Below are positions 25,013 through 32,617 of a DNA stretch of 54,887 nucleotides, one piece after another; position 1 is the first letter of the stretch; the number at the start of each line of letters is the position of its first letter. A program made the translations under genes and the position numbers. The notes below the pieces were generated by a model. That model had not been told where the DNA came from, did no database searches, and saw only the letters and a list, made by a program, of their open reading frames with translations. This DNA is from an uncultured Lachnospiraceae bacterium. GTDB lineage: Bacteria; Bacillota; Clostridia; Lachnospirales; Lachnospiraceae. Where the stretch lies: NCBI GenBank assembly GCA_947625135.1, contig CANQNE010000017.1, positions 1 to 54,887 of the forward strand, read 5' to 3'.

Positions 25013-26245
25013 TCAAAACGTATCTTTATGATCCATGTTTTTATGTTTCCATACAGCCGCGATGATCTGGAAAAGCAGGATCACCAGTGAAGCCATGGAG
25101 ACTGCAAATACCAGGCAGGGGAGGAGAAAATATCTCCTGTTTCCGGTCAGATGATGATCTGCAGACAGATTAAAGAGAAAGCCATATACCATCAACATGA
25201 CCGGGACGGTCAAAAGCAGGTTCCGGACGCCATAAAAAAGCAGATACTTCTTTATCTCGCGATGCCGCAGGATAAACAGAATGAGAACGCCTGACGCCGC
25301 CAGCAGCGCGGCTGCTCCCAAAACGGCAAAAACAACCGCCTGGACTGTCATTTTATGAAATGGAAACACTTCGGTAAACATCGCATTTGCCGCAGCCACA
25401 AAAAGAACAGCGGAAAGCAGGATCATTACGCCCTGCAGAAGAGTCATCTTCCGGCAGAGCCGTTTATCTGCCCCTTTTTGAAAATTTGTTTTCCTGTCGG
25501 CTTCTTCCGGCTGTAATTCCAGATACCTCCGAAGCAACCGCTTAAAAGGCAAAAATGTGGCCGCCAGTGGACACAACAGCAGGAGATGAGTAAGCAGCAT
25601 GATCAACAGGTCGGCCATTCCTGAATAATAGAAAAAAGCACTGATTCCCATCTGGCATAATAAAAGGAATATTTCCCAGAGTACGGCTGCGGTCAGATAA
25701 AATGAGATCAGGAAACCAGTTTCCACCTGCCCAAAAAACTTCCTTATCAGACCGGCGTCCGCCTGTTTCAGCAGTTCGTTTTTCCGGAGCATTTTTGCTC
25801 TGAAAACCGCAGTTGCACTGATGACAAGAGGCGCGAATTCCAAAAAAAGAGCAAGGAAGATCCATTCATAACGGAGGACGCCGGCCGCACATATACCTAT
25901 CAGGATCAGACCGAAAACGGCAAGCGTGATCGCGATCAGTACCATAACCTCAAACTTATAAAGTTCGTGATTGATCAGCGCGTTTAGCTGCTTTCCTGTT
26001 TTCTCCGATTTTTTCTTTGTATCTGCGCTTCCGATGATACGTTCTCCCCGCAGCAGTTCGTCGCAGGTAACGCCAAGAAGCTCCGCCAGCGCCGGGACCA
26101 AAGACAGGTCGGGCGCGCTTTCATCTCGTTCCCACCGGCTGACCGTTTTGTTGGATACATGGAGCCGGTCCGCCACCTCCTGCTGTGTCAGTCCGTTTGC
26201 CTTGCGCATGACTGCGATAAACTGACCGATCGATTTCTTTTCCAT
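25013..26245 (-). CDS. XRE-family helix-turn-helix protein with multi-pass membrane domain
   Basis: A 410-residue protein: an N-terminal helix-turn-helix (residues about 8-62, VMRKANGLTQQEVADRLHVS then KTVSRWERDESAPDLSLVPAL) and LLRGE linker, followed by some eight to ten hydrophobic segments from about residue 98 to the end. XRE-membrane fusions occur widely in Clostridia and may sense envelope stress or a hydrophobic ligand; the function here is unknown. GGGAGG lies 8 bases before the ATG. Higher G+C than its island neighbours. Confidence 0.82.
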   Translation of the reverse strand: MEKKSIGQFIAVMRKANGLTQQEVADRLHVSNKTVSRWERDESAPDLSLVPALAELLGVTCDELLRGERIIGSADTKKKSEKTGKQLNALINHELYKFEVMVLIAITLAVFGLILIGICAAGVLRYEWIFLALFLEFAPLVISATAVFRAKMLRKNELLKQADAGLIRKFFGQVETGFLISFYLTAAVLWEIFLLLCQMGISAFFYYSGMADLLIMLLTHLLLLCPLAATFLPFKRLLRRYLELQPEEADRKTNFQKGADKRLCRKMTLLQGVMILLSAVLFVAAANAMFTEVFPFHKMTVQAVVFAVLGAAALLAASGVLILFILRHREIKKYLLFYGVRNLLLTVPVMLMVYGFLFNLSADHHLTGNRRYFLLPCLVFAVSMASLVILLFQIIAAVWKHKNMDHKDTF

Positions 26246-26268
26246 AAAGTAAGCCTCCCTTTGGGTTT

Positions 26269-26297
26269 TTCATATCAATTTTACCAACCTGAGACAA
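26269..26297 (-). promoter_or_regulatory. candidate promoter of the XRE-membrane gene with flanking inverted repeat
   Basis: Read on the minus strand: TTGTCT, 17 bases, TATGAA. GAGACAAA (26291-26298) and TTTGTCTC (26333-26340) form an 8-bp inverted repeat overlapping the -35 box, a possible autoregulatory operator. Confidence 0.35.
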
Positions 26298-26421
26298 AAA
26301 AATACAGACCAAAAGCCGGAAATTTGTCTCGCAAACTGAGAATTTTCATAAAAACGCATTGAATTTGCATCTATTATCCTTCTTAATATGAGAACAGTTT
26401 TCCGGCCAACCTGTACGAAAA

Positions 26422-26457
26422 AGGCAGCGGCATGATGCTGTTTTCATGCTGCTGCCT
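26422..26457 (-). terminator. terminator of the small XRE gene
   Basis: AGGCAGCGGCATGA pairs with TCATGCTGCTGCCT (one mismatch); in the minus direction it is followed by TTTTT. The gene's stop codon is inside the stem. Confidence 0.7.
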
Positions 26458-26680
26458 ATTCTTTTGGATATTGCCTTTTTAAGTTGCTTGCACCCGTGAT
26501 ATAGTCCATGGAAACATTATAGAATCTGGCAAGAATCATCAGATTATCAACAGGGATTCTTGTCTTGCCGCTTTCATAATCGGCATAAGTCCGCTGCCCT
26601 ATGTGCAGCAGATCAGCAACCTTCTGTTGTGTCAAGGAACGATCTTCTCTGATTTCCCTTATACGTTCATTGTATTTCAT
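26456..26680 (-). CDS. small XRE-family repressor (74 aa)
   Basis: A single helix-turn-helix domain: MKYNERIREIREDRSLTQQK, then VADLLHIGQRTYADYESGKTR and NLMILARFYNVSMDYITG. This is the size and layout of Cro/C.-like repressors. Minus-strand ATG at 26680 is chosen because GAGGTG lies 7 bases upstream; the open frame continues to 26956 only through the divergent lipoprotein gene. It is transcribed away from that lipoprotein gene, whose promoter contains a perfect palindrome that this protein could bind. Confidence 0.82.
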   Translation of the reverse strand: MKYNERIREIREDRSLTQQKVADLLHIGQRTYADYESGKTRIPVDNLMILARFYNVSMDYITGASNLKRQYPKE

Positions 26681-26725
26681 GCAATACACCTCAACTAATA
26701 AGTATATGAAAAAGATAAAAAAATA

Positions 26726-26754
26726 TTGACATTTAGAGTTATAAACTCTAAAAT
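26726..26754 (+). promoter_or_regulatory. lipoprotein promoter with palindromic operator in the spacer
   Basis: TTGACA, 17-base spacer, TAAAAT. The spacer and part of the -10 box are a perfect palindrome (26732-26752): arms TTTAGAGTT and AACTCTAAA around ATA. A repressor bound here would block RNA polymerase; the divergent small XRE protein is the natural candidate. Confidence 0.7.
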
Positions 26755-26783
26755 GTAAGAAAATAGTTTTTGGAGGTATGAGA

Positions 26784-27809
26784 ATGAAAAAGAAACATTG
26801 TATCATTTTGGCAATCTGTGCTATAGCAATATTTACCGCCTGTGGAAAAGGTAATCCGACTACAACGAATAATTCTAGTAATAACAATAATGAAAAACCG
26901 ACCCCTTCATTAATGGAAGAAAAAAAGGAAGAAAAGACTAATCCTCTTTCAGCCATTTCGGAGAATTACAAAAATGGAACATTACAATCACAAATATATG
27001 GAAATATTGACCTTACTAAAGTCCAACAACTTCTGGATGAATATTCTGGTTATATTGCTGAACTTGGAAATTATATGACTTTGCATCAAAATGATTTTAA
27101 AAATGGAAAAAGTTTTAAGGATTTGGATGACTATGAGAAATCATTCAAGAAATTTTATCAGTGGGCAAACAATATCATATATTTTAATGGACAAGTCGAT
27201 GAAGCATCGCAGAACATGTGGAATACATTCAAAAATATTTTATCACACCATATTGAAGTTTTAGACAAAAGCTATGACGAAGATGGCACCACCGTAACTA
27301 CCACTATAAGTCAGTTACTACAAGATATTGCTGAAAAAGCGACAAGTGCTACCGAAGATTATATATTAGAAATACATGATGGAGAAACTGTCTCTTTGAC
27401 AGATGACACAAATGAATTGAGTTTAACATTATCCAGTGTGGATTTTGAGCAAGAAGTTCATAGTTTGGTAGAAGATACTAATCAATTTTCTCGATATTAT
27501 TCCGATATCCCCGGAGAAACTTATATAGTAATGAAATTGTTCATTAAAAATACCGGTGGTAATAGTATCTCAGAAGATATTTTTGATCAAAATAAAATAT
27601 CATTAACATACGACAATAAATATAATTATCAAATGATACAGCTTGATACACAAAGTATTGTTATGAGTCAGTATTGGCAAATAGAGCCCTTAAAATCACA
27701 AGAAATATACTTTTTCCAATCTATACCAGATGAACTAGTAGGCAAGCCCTATACAATTGACTTTTCATTACCAAATGCGAAATCGATTTGCAGATATAAT
27801 GGGAACTAA
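26784..27809 (+). CDS. lipoprotein of unknown function
   Basis: A 341-residue exported lipoprotein. Residues 1-20 form a signal peptide with lipobox IFTAC (Cys20 would be lipidated), followed by an Asn/Ser/Thr-rich linker and a Glu/Lys-rich stretch. The middle is helical (LDEYSGYIAELGNYMTLHQN). The last 120 residues look beta-rich (YIVMKLFIKNTGGNSISED ... PLKSQEIYFFQSIPDELVG), resembling DUF4352/telomeric-repeat-like Ig domains of Gram-positive lipoproteins. ATG 26784 has GGAGG 7 bases upstream; the ATG at 26778 is too close to it. Very AT-rich. No function can be assigned. Confidence 0.8.
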   Translation: MKKKHCIILAICAIAIFTACGKGNPTTTNNSSNNNNEKPTPSLMEEKKEEKTNPLSAISENYKNGTLQSQIYGNIDLTKVQQLLDEYSGYIAELGNYMTLHQNDFKNGKSFKDLDDYEKSFKKFYQWANNIIYFNGQVDEASQNMWNTFKNILSHHIEVLDKSYDEDGTTVTTTISQLLQDIAEKATSATEDYILEIHDGETVSLTDDTNELSLTLSSVDFEQEVHSLVEDTNQFSRYYSDIPGETYIVMKLFIKNTGGNSISEDIFDQNKISLTYDNKYNYQMIQLDTQSIVMSQYWQIEPLKSQEIYFFQSIPDELVGKPYTIDFSLPNAKSICRYNGN

Positions 27810-27941
27810 TCCAATTAAATAACAGCAGCAGGCAGCGTGCCACCACTGCAATCATGGCTAAGTGAAAATGCAGACAGTCAGAGTCATAGATTTTAAGATG
27901 AAATTAATAGCAGTATTGTTCAATAAGTTTTGAAAAGGAGA

Positions 27942-28090
27942 ATAGTGTGAAAAATAAGCCCGACAGCCTGTTTTTCACACGGCAATTTGTGTTGGAGCGT
28001 CACAAATTGCTTTGATGGCAGATGAGAAATCGCATTCGCGAGTTTCTCATCGCCCCATCGCTTAAACGCTCTGGAATGGAGATTAATATG
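27942..28090 (+). repeat. dispersed three-hairpin element, full copy 2
   Basis: Same architecture as 7782-7931. Hairpin 2 arms GCAATTTGTG/CACAAATTGC are identical, with loop TTGGAGCGT; hairpin 3 is GATGAGAAAT/GTTTCTCATC with a wobble pair. The tail is CATCGCCCCATCGCTTAA, then ACGCTCTGG and AATGGAG. Loop 2 and ACGCTCTGG still pair at all nine positions using G-U pairs. AATGGAG is the ribosome binding site of the next gene. Confidence 0.8.
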
Positions 28091-28864
28091 GTAAACGCTG
28101 AACAAGCTAGAATAATCTTTGAAATATCTAATAATAAAAAATTATATTTAAGTATGGCAGAAAAAGAGCAAAACTATCATGAAATTCAAATTCTCTATGA
28201 AAAATTTTCAACCGAATTTATGAGTTATTATAATAAGTTATCTGATGAAGTTTTTGACAGAATGGCTTATAAAGCTGCTTTAAAAAGACATAAGGTCGAT
28301 CCTTATATAGCTGGAGGAATAGGACAGGGTATAGGGGGAGTTGGTGCTGGCATATATGCGGCACGTAGTACTGCTGCAAGGAATGCCCAAATTGATGCTA
28401 ATAGAGCATACTATAAAGAAAAAGTCTTTGATTCTAGCAGTGCTACTTCTGCGGTAGAAGAAAATTTACTTTTTTTAACGAAAAACTTAGATGCCTTACT
28501 GGATTCAATAAATGAAATTAGGGAATATAGAAAGAAAGAAATTGAAAAAATTTATTTTTCAGCAAAAGAATTAAGTAAAAAATTTTATTCCAAGAAAAAC
28601 CGAGAAGAAGCTGAAAAGAAATTTAAATCAATAGAGAATTATAAAGATTCTAAAGATTTGGCAGAAAAATGTAAGAGTAACGGGATCATTTTTACGCAAA
28701 GTATTATTTTTTTATGTAGTTTTATCCCTACAGTATTTTTTTGGTTAATGGTAGAGTACTCGGAACCTAAAGCTAATGCGCCATCGTGGTTCTGGGTGAT
28801 GATGTTCCTGTCTATAGAGATAGTAATTCAATTATGTATGTTCTTTGATCATATTAAAAACTAA
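28088..28864 (+). CDS. uncharacterised coiled-coil protein with C-terminal membrane hairpin
   Basis: A 258-residue protein not assigned to a family. Seen in order: a helical charged N-terminus (about 1-75), a glycine-zipper-like segment GGIGQGIGGVGAGIYAARS (about 78-97), a long Lys/Glu-rich coiled coil (about 125-205) containing FKSIENYKDSKDLAEKCK, a motif shared with Gram-positive proteins where it repeats, and two transmembrane segments (about 199-222 and 232-252). Start ATG 28088 uses AATGGAG from the tail of the repeat; the frame extends back only through the repeat. Cytosolic coiled coil anchored in the membrane is the likely topology. Confidence 0.7.
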   Translation: MVNAEQARIIFEISNNKKLYLSMAEKEQNYHEIQILYEKFSTEFMSYYNKLSDEVFDRMAYKAALKRHKVDPYIAGGIGQGIGGVGAGIYAARSTAARNAQIDANRAYYKEKVFDSSSATSAVEENLLFLTKNLDALLDSINEIREYRKKEIEKIYFSAKELSKKFYSKKNREEAEKKFKSIENYKDSKDLAEKCKSNGIIFTQSIIFLCSFIPTVFFWLMVEYSEPKANAPSWFWVMMFLSIEIVIQLCMFFDHIKN

Positions 28865-28934
28865 ATTTGTATCTGATTTAAAAGTTAAATGTGGCACTAA
28901 GTTTTTTTCTATAAAAAACTAGTGTAATTAATGT

Positions 28935-28982
28935 AAGGCGACGGCAGGACTTTAATTTCCTGTTGTTGCCTTTAATTTTTTA
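28935..28982 (+). terminator. terminator after the coiled-coil membrane protein
   Basis: AAGGCGACGGCAGGA pairs with TCCTGTTGTTGCCTT using two wobble pairs, followed by taatttttt. Confidence 0.7.
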
Positions 28983-29040
28983 TAATCAATTTTCGTTTAC
29001 ATAATGTATGGGGGACAATATATATTTTTCCTGTTGCGGA

Positions 29041-29068
29041 TTGCCTTTTTTTGAAATTACTGTATAAT
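29041..29068 (+). promoter_or_regulatory. promoter of the GH29-GH42-GH31 operon
   Basis: TTGCCT, 16-base spacer, perfect TATAAT, leaving a leader of about 80 bases before the GH29 ATG. Confidence 0.55.
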
Positions 29069-29152
29069 GAATTTATCGGGAAAAAGTTTCTCTGTATGAA
29101 ATATAGAACGATTTGAAGAGACGATGAAAATGTATCATAGAGGAGGAAGACC

Positions 29153-30514
29153 ATGGCTGAAAACAAAAAACCAAGGGAGATGACCGGCGCGGAGCTGGCG
29201 TCGATGTTAAAGAGCAGCATCAATTTCAAGAGTCTGGGCGGTCTGCGCTGTCCGGAGTTGAATTTGACACCGGAGGACATGCAGTGGTGGCGGGATGCCA
29301 AGATCGGCATGTTTGTACACTGGGGGCTCTATTCGATTCTGGGGCGGGGCGAATGGGTGCGCCACAACGAGCAGATCCCATGGGAAGAATACTGCGCGCT
29401 GGCGGACGAATTCAATCCCAAAGATTTTGATATTCATGAGTGGACAGATCTGGCAAAGGATTTCGGCGCGAATTATATGGTTATGGTTACCAGACATCAC
29501 GACGGGTTTGCCCTCTGGGACAGTCCCGGCAGTTATCAGGGCTTTACCAGCTACAATACCGCGTCCCACAGGGATTTTGTGAAAGAATATACCGACGCCG
29601 CAAGGGAAGCAGGGCTGCGGGTGGGCCTGTATTATTCCCCCATGGACTGGCGGTTCCCCGGCTACTTTGATCCAAAGGGCGAAAAAGACCCTGCAAACGC
29701 AGAGAGCGCGCTGCTGATGAAGAAGCAGTGCTATGCCCAGGTGGAGGAGCTGTGCAGCAAATACGGCCCCATCGATATTCTGTGGTATGACGGCGCGTGG
29801 CTGGCCCACAGCGGCAGCGACACTACCAGCTCATGGCTTTGGGAACCTGTGAAGCTGAATCAGATGGCTCGGAAATACAATCCCAAGATGATCATGAACC
29901 CCCGCTCCGGCTGGGAAGGAAACTTTTACTGCGACGAGGGCTCTCATGAGATCACCGGCGGCATTGTGCCCGTTCCATGGGAAAAAAATATGTGCGTATG
30001 CAGCGGCACTTCATGGGGGTGGATGGCCAATGACCCCGTGTCGGATTTTGACTGGCTGATCAAGATGATCGTGGATGTGGTATGCAGGGACGGCAATATG
30101 CTGATGAATGTAGGCCCTGACCGGGACGGCCATGTGCCGGAGGCGGTGCAGGAGCGGATGCGTCAGATCGGCGCATGGCTGAAGGAGAACGGCCATACCA
30201 TCTATAAGACGAGAGGCGGCCCAATTGAGCCGGTGGACAACGTATACGGCACTACATACAGAGGAAATGAGATTTTCCTGCATATTACGGATAAGGACGC
30301 TTTTGCAAAGACCACGGTGCCGGATATTCCGTACACCGTTCAGAGCTGTACGTATAAAGGACAGGCTGTCAGCTTTGCGCAGGATGGGGAAACACTGCAG
30401 ATCCAGCTTCCGGAGAACTGTCCGAAAGAAGCGGATACCATTGTCACGCTGACGCTGACAGAGCAGGTGAAGCCTGCGGATCACGGCGACATCCATTTTA
30501 CAGGAAAAGAATAA
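29153..30514 (+). CDS. glycoside hydrolase family 29 alpha-L-fucosidase
   Basis: A 453-residue retaining fucosidase. MFVHWGLYSILGRGEW, VMVTRHHDGFALWDS, GLRVGLYYSPMDWR and the nucleophile Asp in DILWYDGAW (about 213) are the GH29 blocks in order. The C-terminal 100 residues form a small beta domain. No signal peptide, so it acts in the cytosol. GH29 covers alpha-1,2/1,3/1,4/1,6 linkages; with the GH95 gene it would give broad fucose removal. AGGAGGAAG precedes the ATG. GH42 follows 16 bases later. Confidence 0.93.
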   Translation: MAENKKPREMTGAELASMLKSSINFKSLGGLRCPELNLTPEDMQWWRDAKIGMFVHWGLYSILGRGEWVRHNEQIPWEEYCALADEFNPKDFDIHEWTDLAKDFGANYMVMVTRHHDGFALWDSPGSYQGFTSYNTASHRDFVKEYTDAAREAGLRVGLYYSPMDWRFPGYFDPKGEKDPANAESALLMKKQCYAQVEELCSKYGPIDILWYDGAWLAHSGSDTTSSWLWEPVKLNQMARKYNPKMIMNPRSGWEGNFYCDEGSHEITGGIVPVPWEKNMCVCSGTSWGWMANDPVSDFDWLIKMIVDVVCRDGNMLMNVGPDRDGHVPEAVQERMRQIGAWLKENGHTIYKTRGGPIEPVDNVYGTTYRGNEIFLHITDKDAFAKTTVPDIPYTVQSCTYKGQAVSFAQDGETLQIQLPENCPKEADTIVTLTLTEQVKPADHGDIHFTGKE

Positions 30515-30530
30515 AAAACGGAGGAGTATC

Positions 30531-32594
30531 ATGTTATACGGCGTATCTTATTACCCTGAACATAAGACAAAGGAAGAATTGCATCATGATCTGGAGCTTC
30601 TGGTTCAGTCCGGGATCAACACCGTCCGCATGGGCGAATTTGCATGGTGCCGGTGGGAGCCTGAGGAGGGCCGCTATGAGACGGAATGGATGGACGAGGC
30701 GGTGAATTATCTGGGAGCCCATGGGATCAAGACGATTATCTGCACGCCCACGGCCTGCCCGCCTGCATGGATGATCGAGAAGCATCCGGATATCTTATAT
30801 ACGGACAACCGGGGCGTGACGCGTCCCTTCGGAGGCAGGCGGCATTATTGCTACAACAATGAGACATACAGGGAATATTCCCGCAAAATCGCCCGTATGC
30901 TGGGAGAGCATTATGGAAATCATCCGTATATTGCGGGATTCCAGATTGACAACGAGCCCGCGCAGGAAGGCACGGGCAGGTGTCATTGCAGTACCTGCAA
31001 CCAGAAATTCCGTGACTATCTGAAAGAAAAGTACGGCACGATCGAAGCCTTTAACCGGCGCAGCGGCGGTATCTTCTGGTCTCAGGAGTACACTGATTTC
31101 CGCCAGATCAATATTCCAGTGAATACGATCGAAGTCGGTACAGCGGAAAGTATCAAAAATTACTATGAAAATCCCACTGTCCGGCTGGAATTTGAGCGCT
31201 TTGCCAGCGACTGTCAGATCGAATACCAGAATATTCAGACGAGAGAATTAAAGGCGTGTACCCGTTATCCGGTGACTACCAACGCAACGGGACTGGCAAC
31301 CAACAGCATTGACTATTATAAAAGTACAAAGGAGCTGGACTGCTATGCCTTTGACTCTTATCCCGAACTGCGGGATGCAGAGGTAGACCCGTTCCCTTAC
31401 GCTTTTGCAAGAGGGGTGAAGGACGGCGCGCCCTTCTGGGTGATGGAATTTATGTCCGGCGGAGGACACCGCTTTTCCGGCAGCGGCAGGCGGCAGCCCA
31501 ATCCCGGCGCGCTGAAGCAGGCGGTGCTGCAGTCTTATGCTTACGGCGCGGATCTGATGCTGCATTTTCAGTTTCGTACGTTCCCTTTCGGGGCGGAACA
31601 GCTGAATTATGCCATTGTGGATATGGATGGGGTACCGAGACGACGCTATTATGAAATGCAGGAGACGGCCGCGCTGTTAAAGAAACTGGAGCCTTATCAG
31701 AGTGCGGGCTTTGACAATCAGGCGGCGATCTGCATCAGCTATGATACTCACTGGGCGCTGCGCATCAAGCCGGTCAATGACCCGGAATTTCAATATTTTG
31801 ATTTTTGCGGCAGAATATATAAAAGTCTGGCCGACAACGGCATCAATGCGGATGTGATCTCTTACGATGGGGATCTTTCCGACTATAAGCTGGTAGTGCT
31901 GCCAAGCGCGTTTATTCTTCCAAAGGAATACCGGAAGAAATTTAAGGATTATGTGGCAGGCGGCGGCGCATTGCTGGGCACTTTTCTTACAAGCGCCAAA
32001 AATGAAGACAATGTAGGGTATACGGAGACGCTTCCCGCGGGACTCACAGATCTGTTTGGCGTGACGGTGGAGGAAGTGGAGCCCATCTTCGAGAGCAACC
32101 GTGCGGCGGTGCGGCTGGACGCGCTGGGAAAATATGTGGACACCCTGGACAGAGACTGGTGCGATCTGCTGAAGGCGGTGCCGGCGGGTTCACCGCTGGC
32201 AGGCACGGAATCCGCCGAATTTGAAGAGGCGGAGATGATCGGAAACTATGTAGAATCCTACAAAGCAGGAACGGGTATCATTTCCAGACATGCTTACGGC
32301 AAAGGCACTGCATACTACCTGGGCGCCGGAATCGGGAAAGAAGCCATGGACGCCCTTTTTGACCGGATCTGTGCGGAACAGGGACTGTCTGAAAATCCTT
32401 TCCCCAACATGGAAGGCGTGCAGGTGGTGCGCCGGATCTGGGAGGGAAAGGCGCTGTATTATATACTAAATTATTCCCGGGAGGAAAAAGCCATTCCGCT
32501 GCAGCAGCCTTATATGGACTGTATTTCGGATAAAACCGTGGAAGGCATGATCCAGATCCCTTCCATCGGATATGCCGTGTTGCTGGAGATCTGA
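30531..32594 (+). CDS. glycoside hydrolase family 42 beta-galactosidase
   Basis: A 687-residue GH42 enzyme. GVSYYPEH at the N-terminus, acid/base Glu in FQIDNEPAQ (about 142), nucleophile Glu in FWVMEFMSGG (about 305), and a zinc cluster GRCHCSTCNQKF (about 149-160) are all visible. A Rossmann-like trimerisation domain (YKLVVLPSAFILPKEYR) and a small C-terminal beta domain follow. It releases galactose from short beta-galactosides in the cytosol. CGGAGGAG lies before the ATG. Middle gene of the GH29-GH42-GH31 operon. Confidence 0.94.
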   Translation: MLYGVSYYPEHKTKEELHHDLELLVQSGINTVRMGEFAWCRWEPEEGRYETEWMDEAVNYLGAHGIKTIICTPTACPPAWMIEKHPDILYTDNRGVTRPFGGRRHYCYNNETYREYSRKIARMLGEHYGNHPYIAGFQIDNEPAQEGTGRCHCSTCNQKFRDYLKEKYGTIEAFNRRSGGIFWSQEYTDFRQINIPVNTIEVGTAESIKNYYENPTVRLEFERFASDCQIEYQNIQTRELKACTRYPVTTNATGLATNSIDYYKSTKELDCYAFDSYPELRDAEVDPFPYAFARGVKDGAPFWVMEFMSGGGHRFSGSGRRQPNPGALKQAVLQSYAYGADLMLHFQFRTFPFGAEQLNYAIVDMDGVPRRRYYEMQETAALLKKLEPYQSAGFDNQAAICISYDTHWALRIKPVNDPEFQYFDFCGRIYKSLADNGINADVISYDGDLSDYKLVVLPSAFILPKEYRKKFKDYVAGGGALLGTFLTSAKNEDNVGYTETLPAGLTDLFGVTVEEVEPIFESNRAAVRLDALGKYVDTLDRDWCDLLKAVPAGSPLAGTESAEFEEAEMIGNYVESYKAGTGIISRHAYGKGTAYYLGAGIGKEAMDALFDRICAEQGLSENPFPNMEGVQVVRRIWEGKALYYILNYSREEKAIPLQQPYMDCISDKTVEGMIQIPSIGYAVLLEI

Positions 32595-32617
32595 AGAAAT
32601 CAAAAATGGAGGACACC

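Noticed and set aside
26681-26956. N-terminal extension of the small XRE protein
   Set aside because: It is the antisense of the lipoprotein gene and its promoter; ATG 26680 has a proper ribosome binding site.
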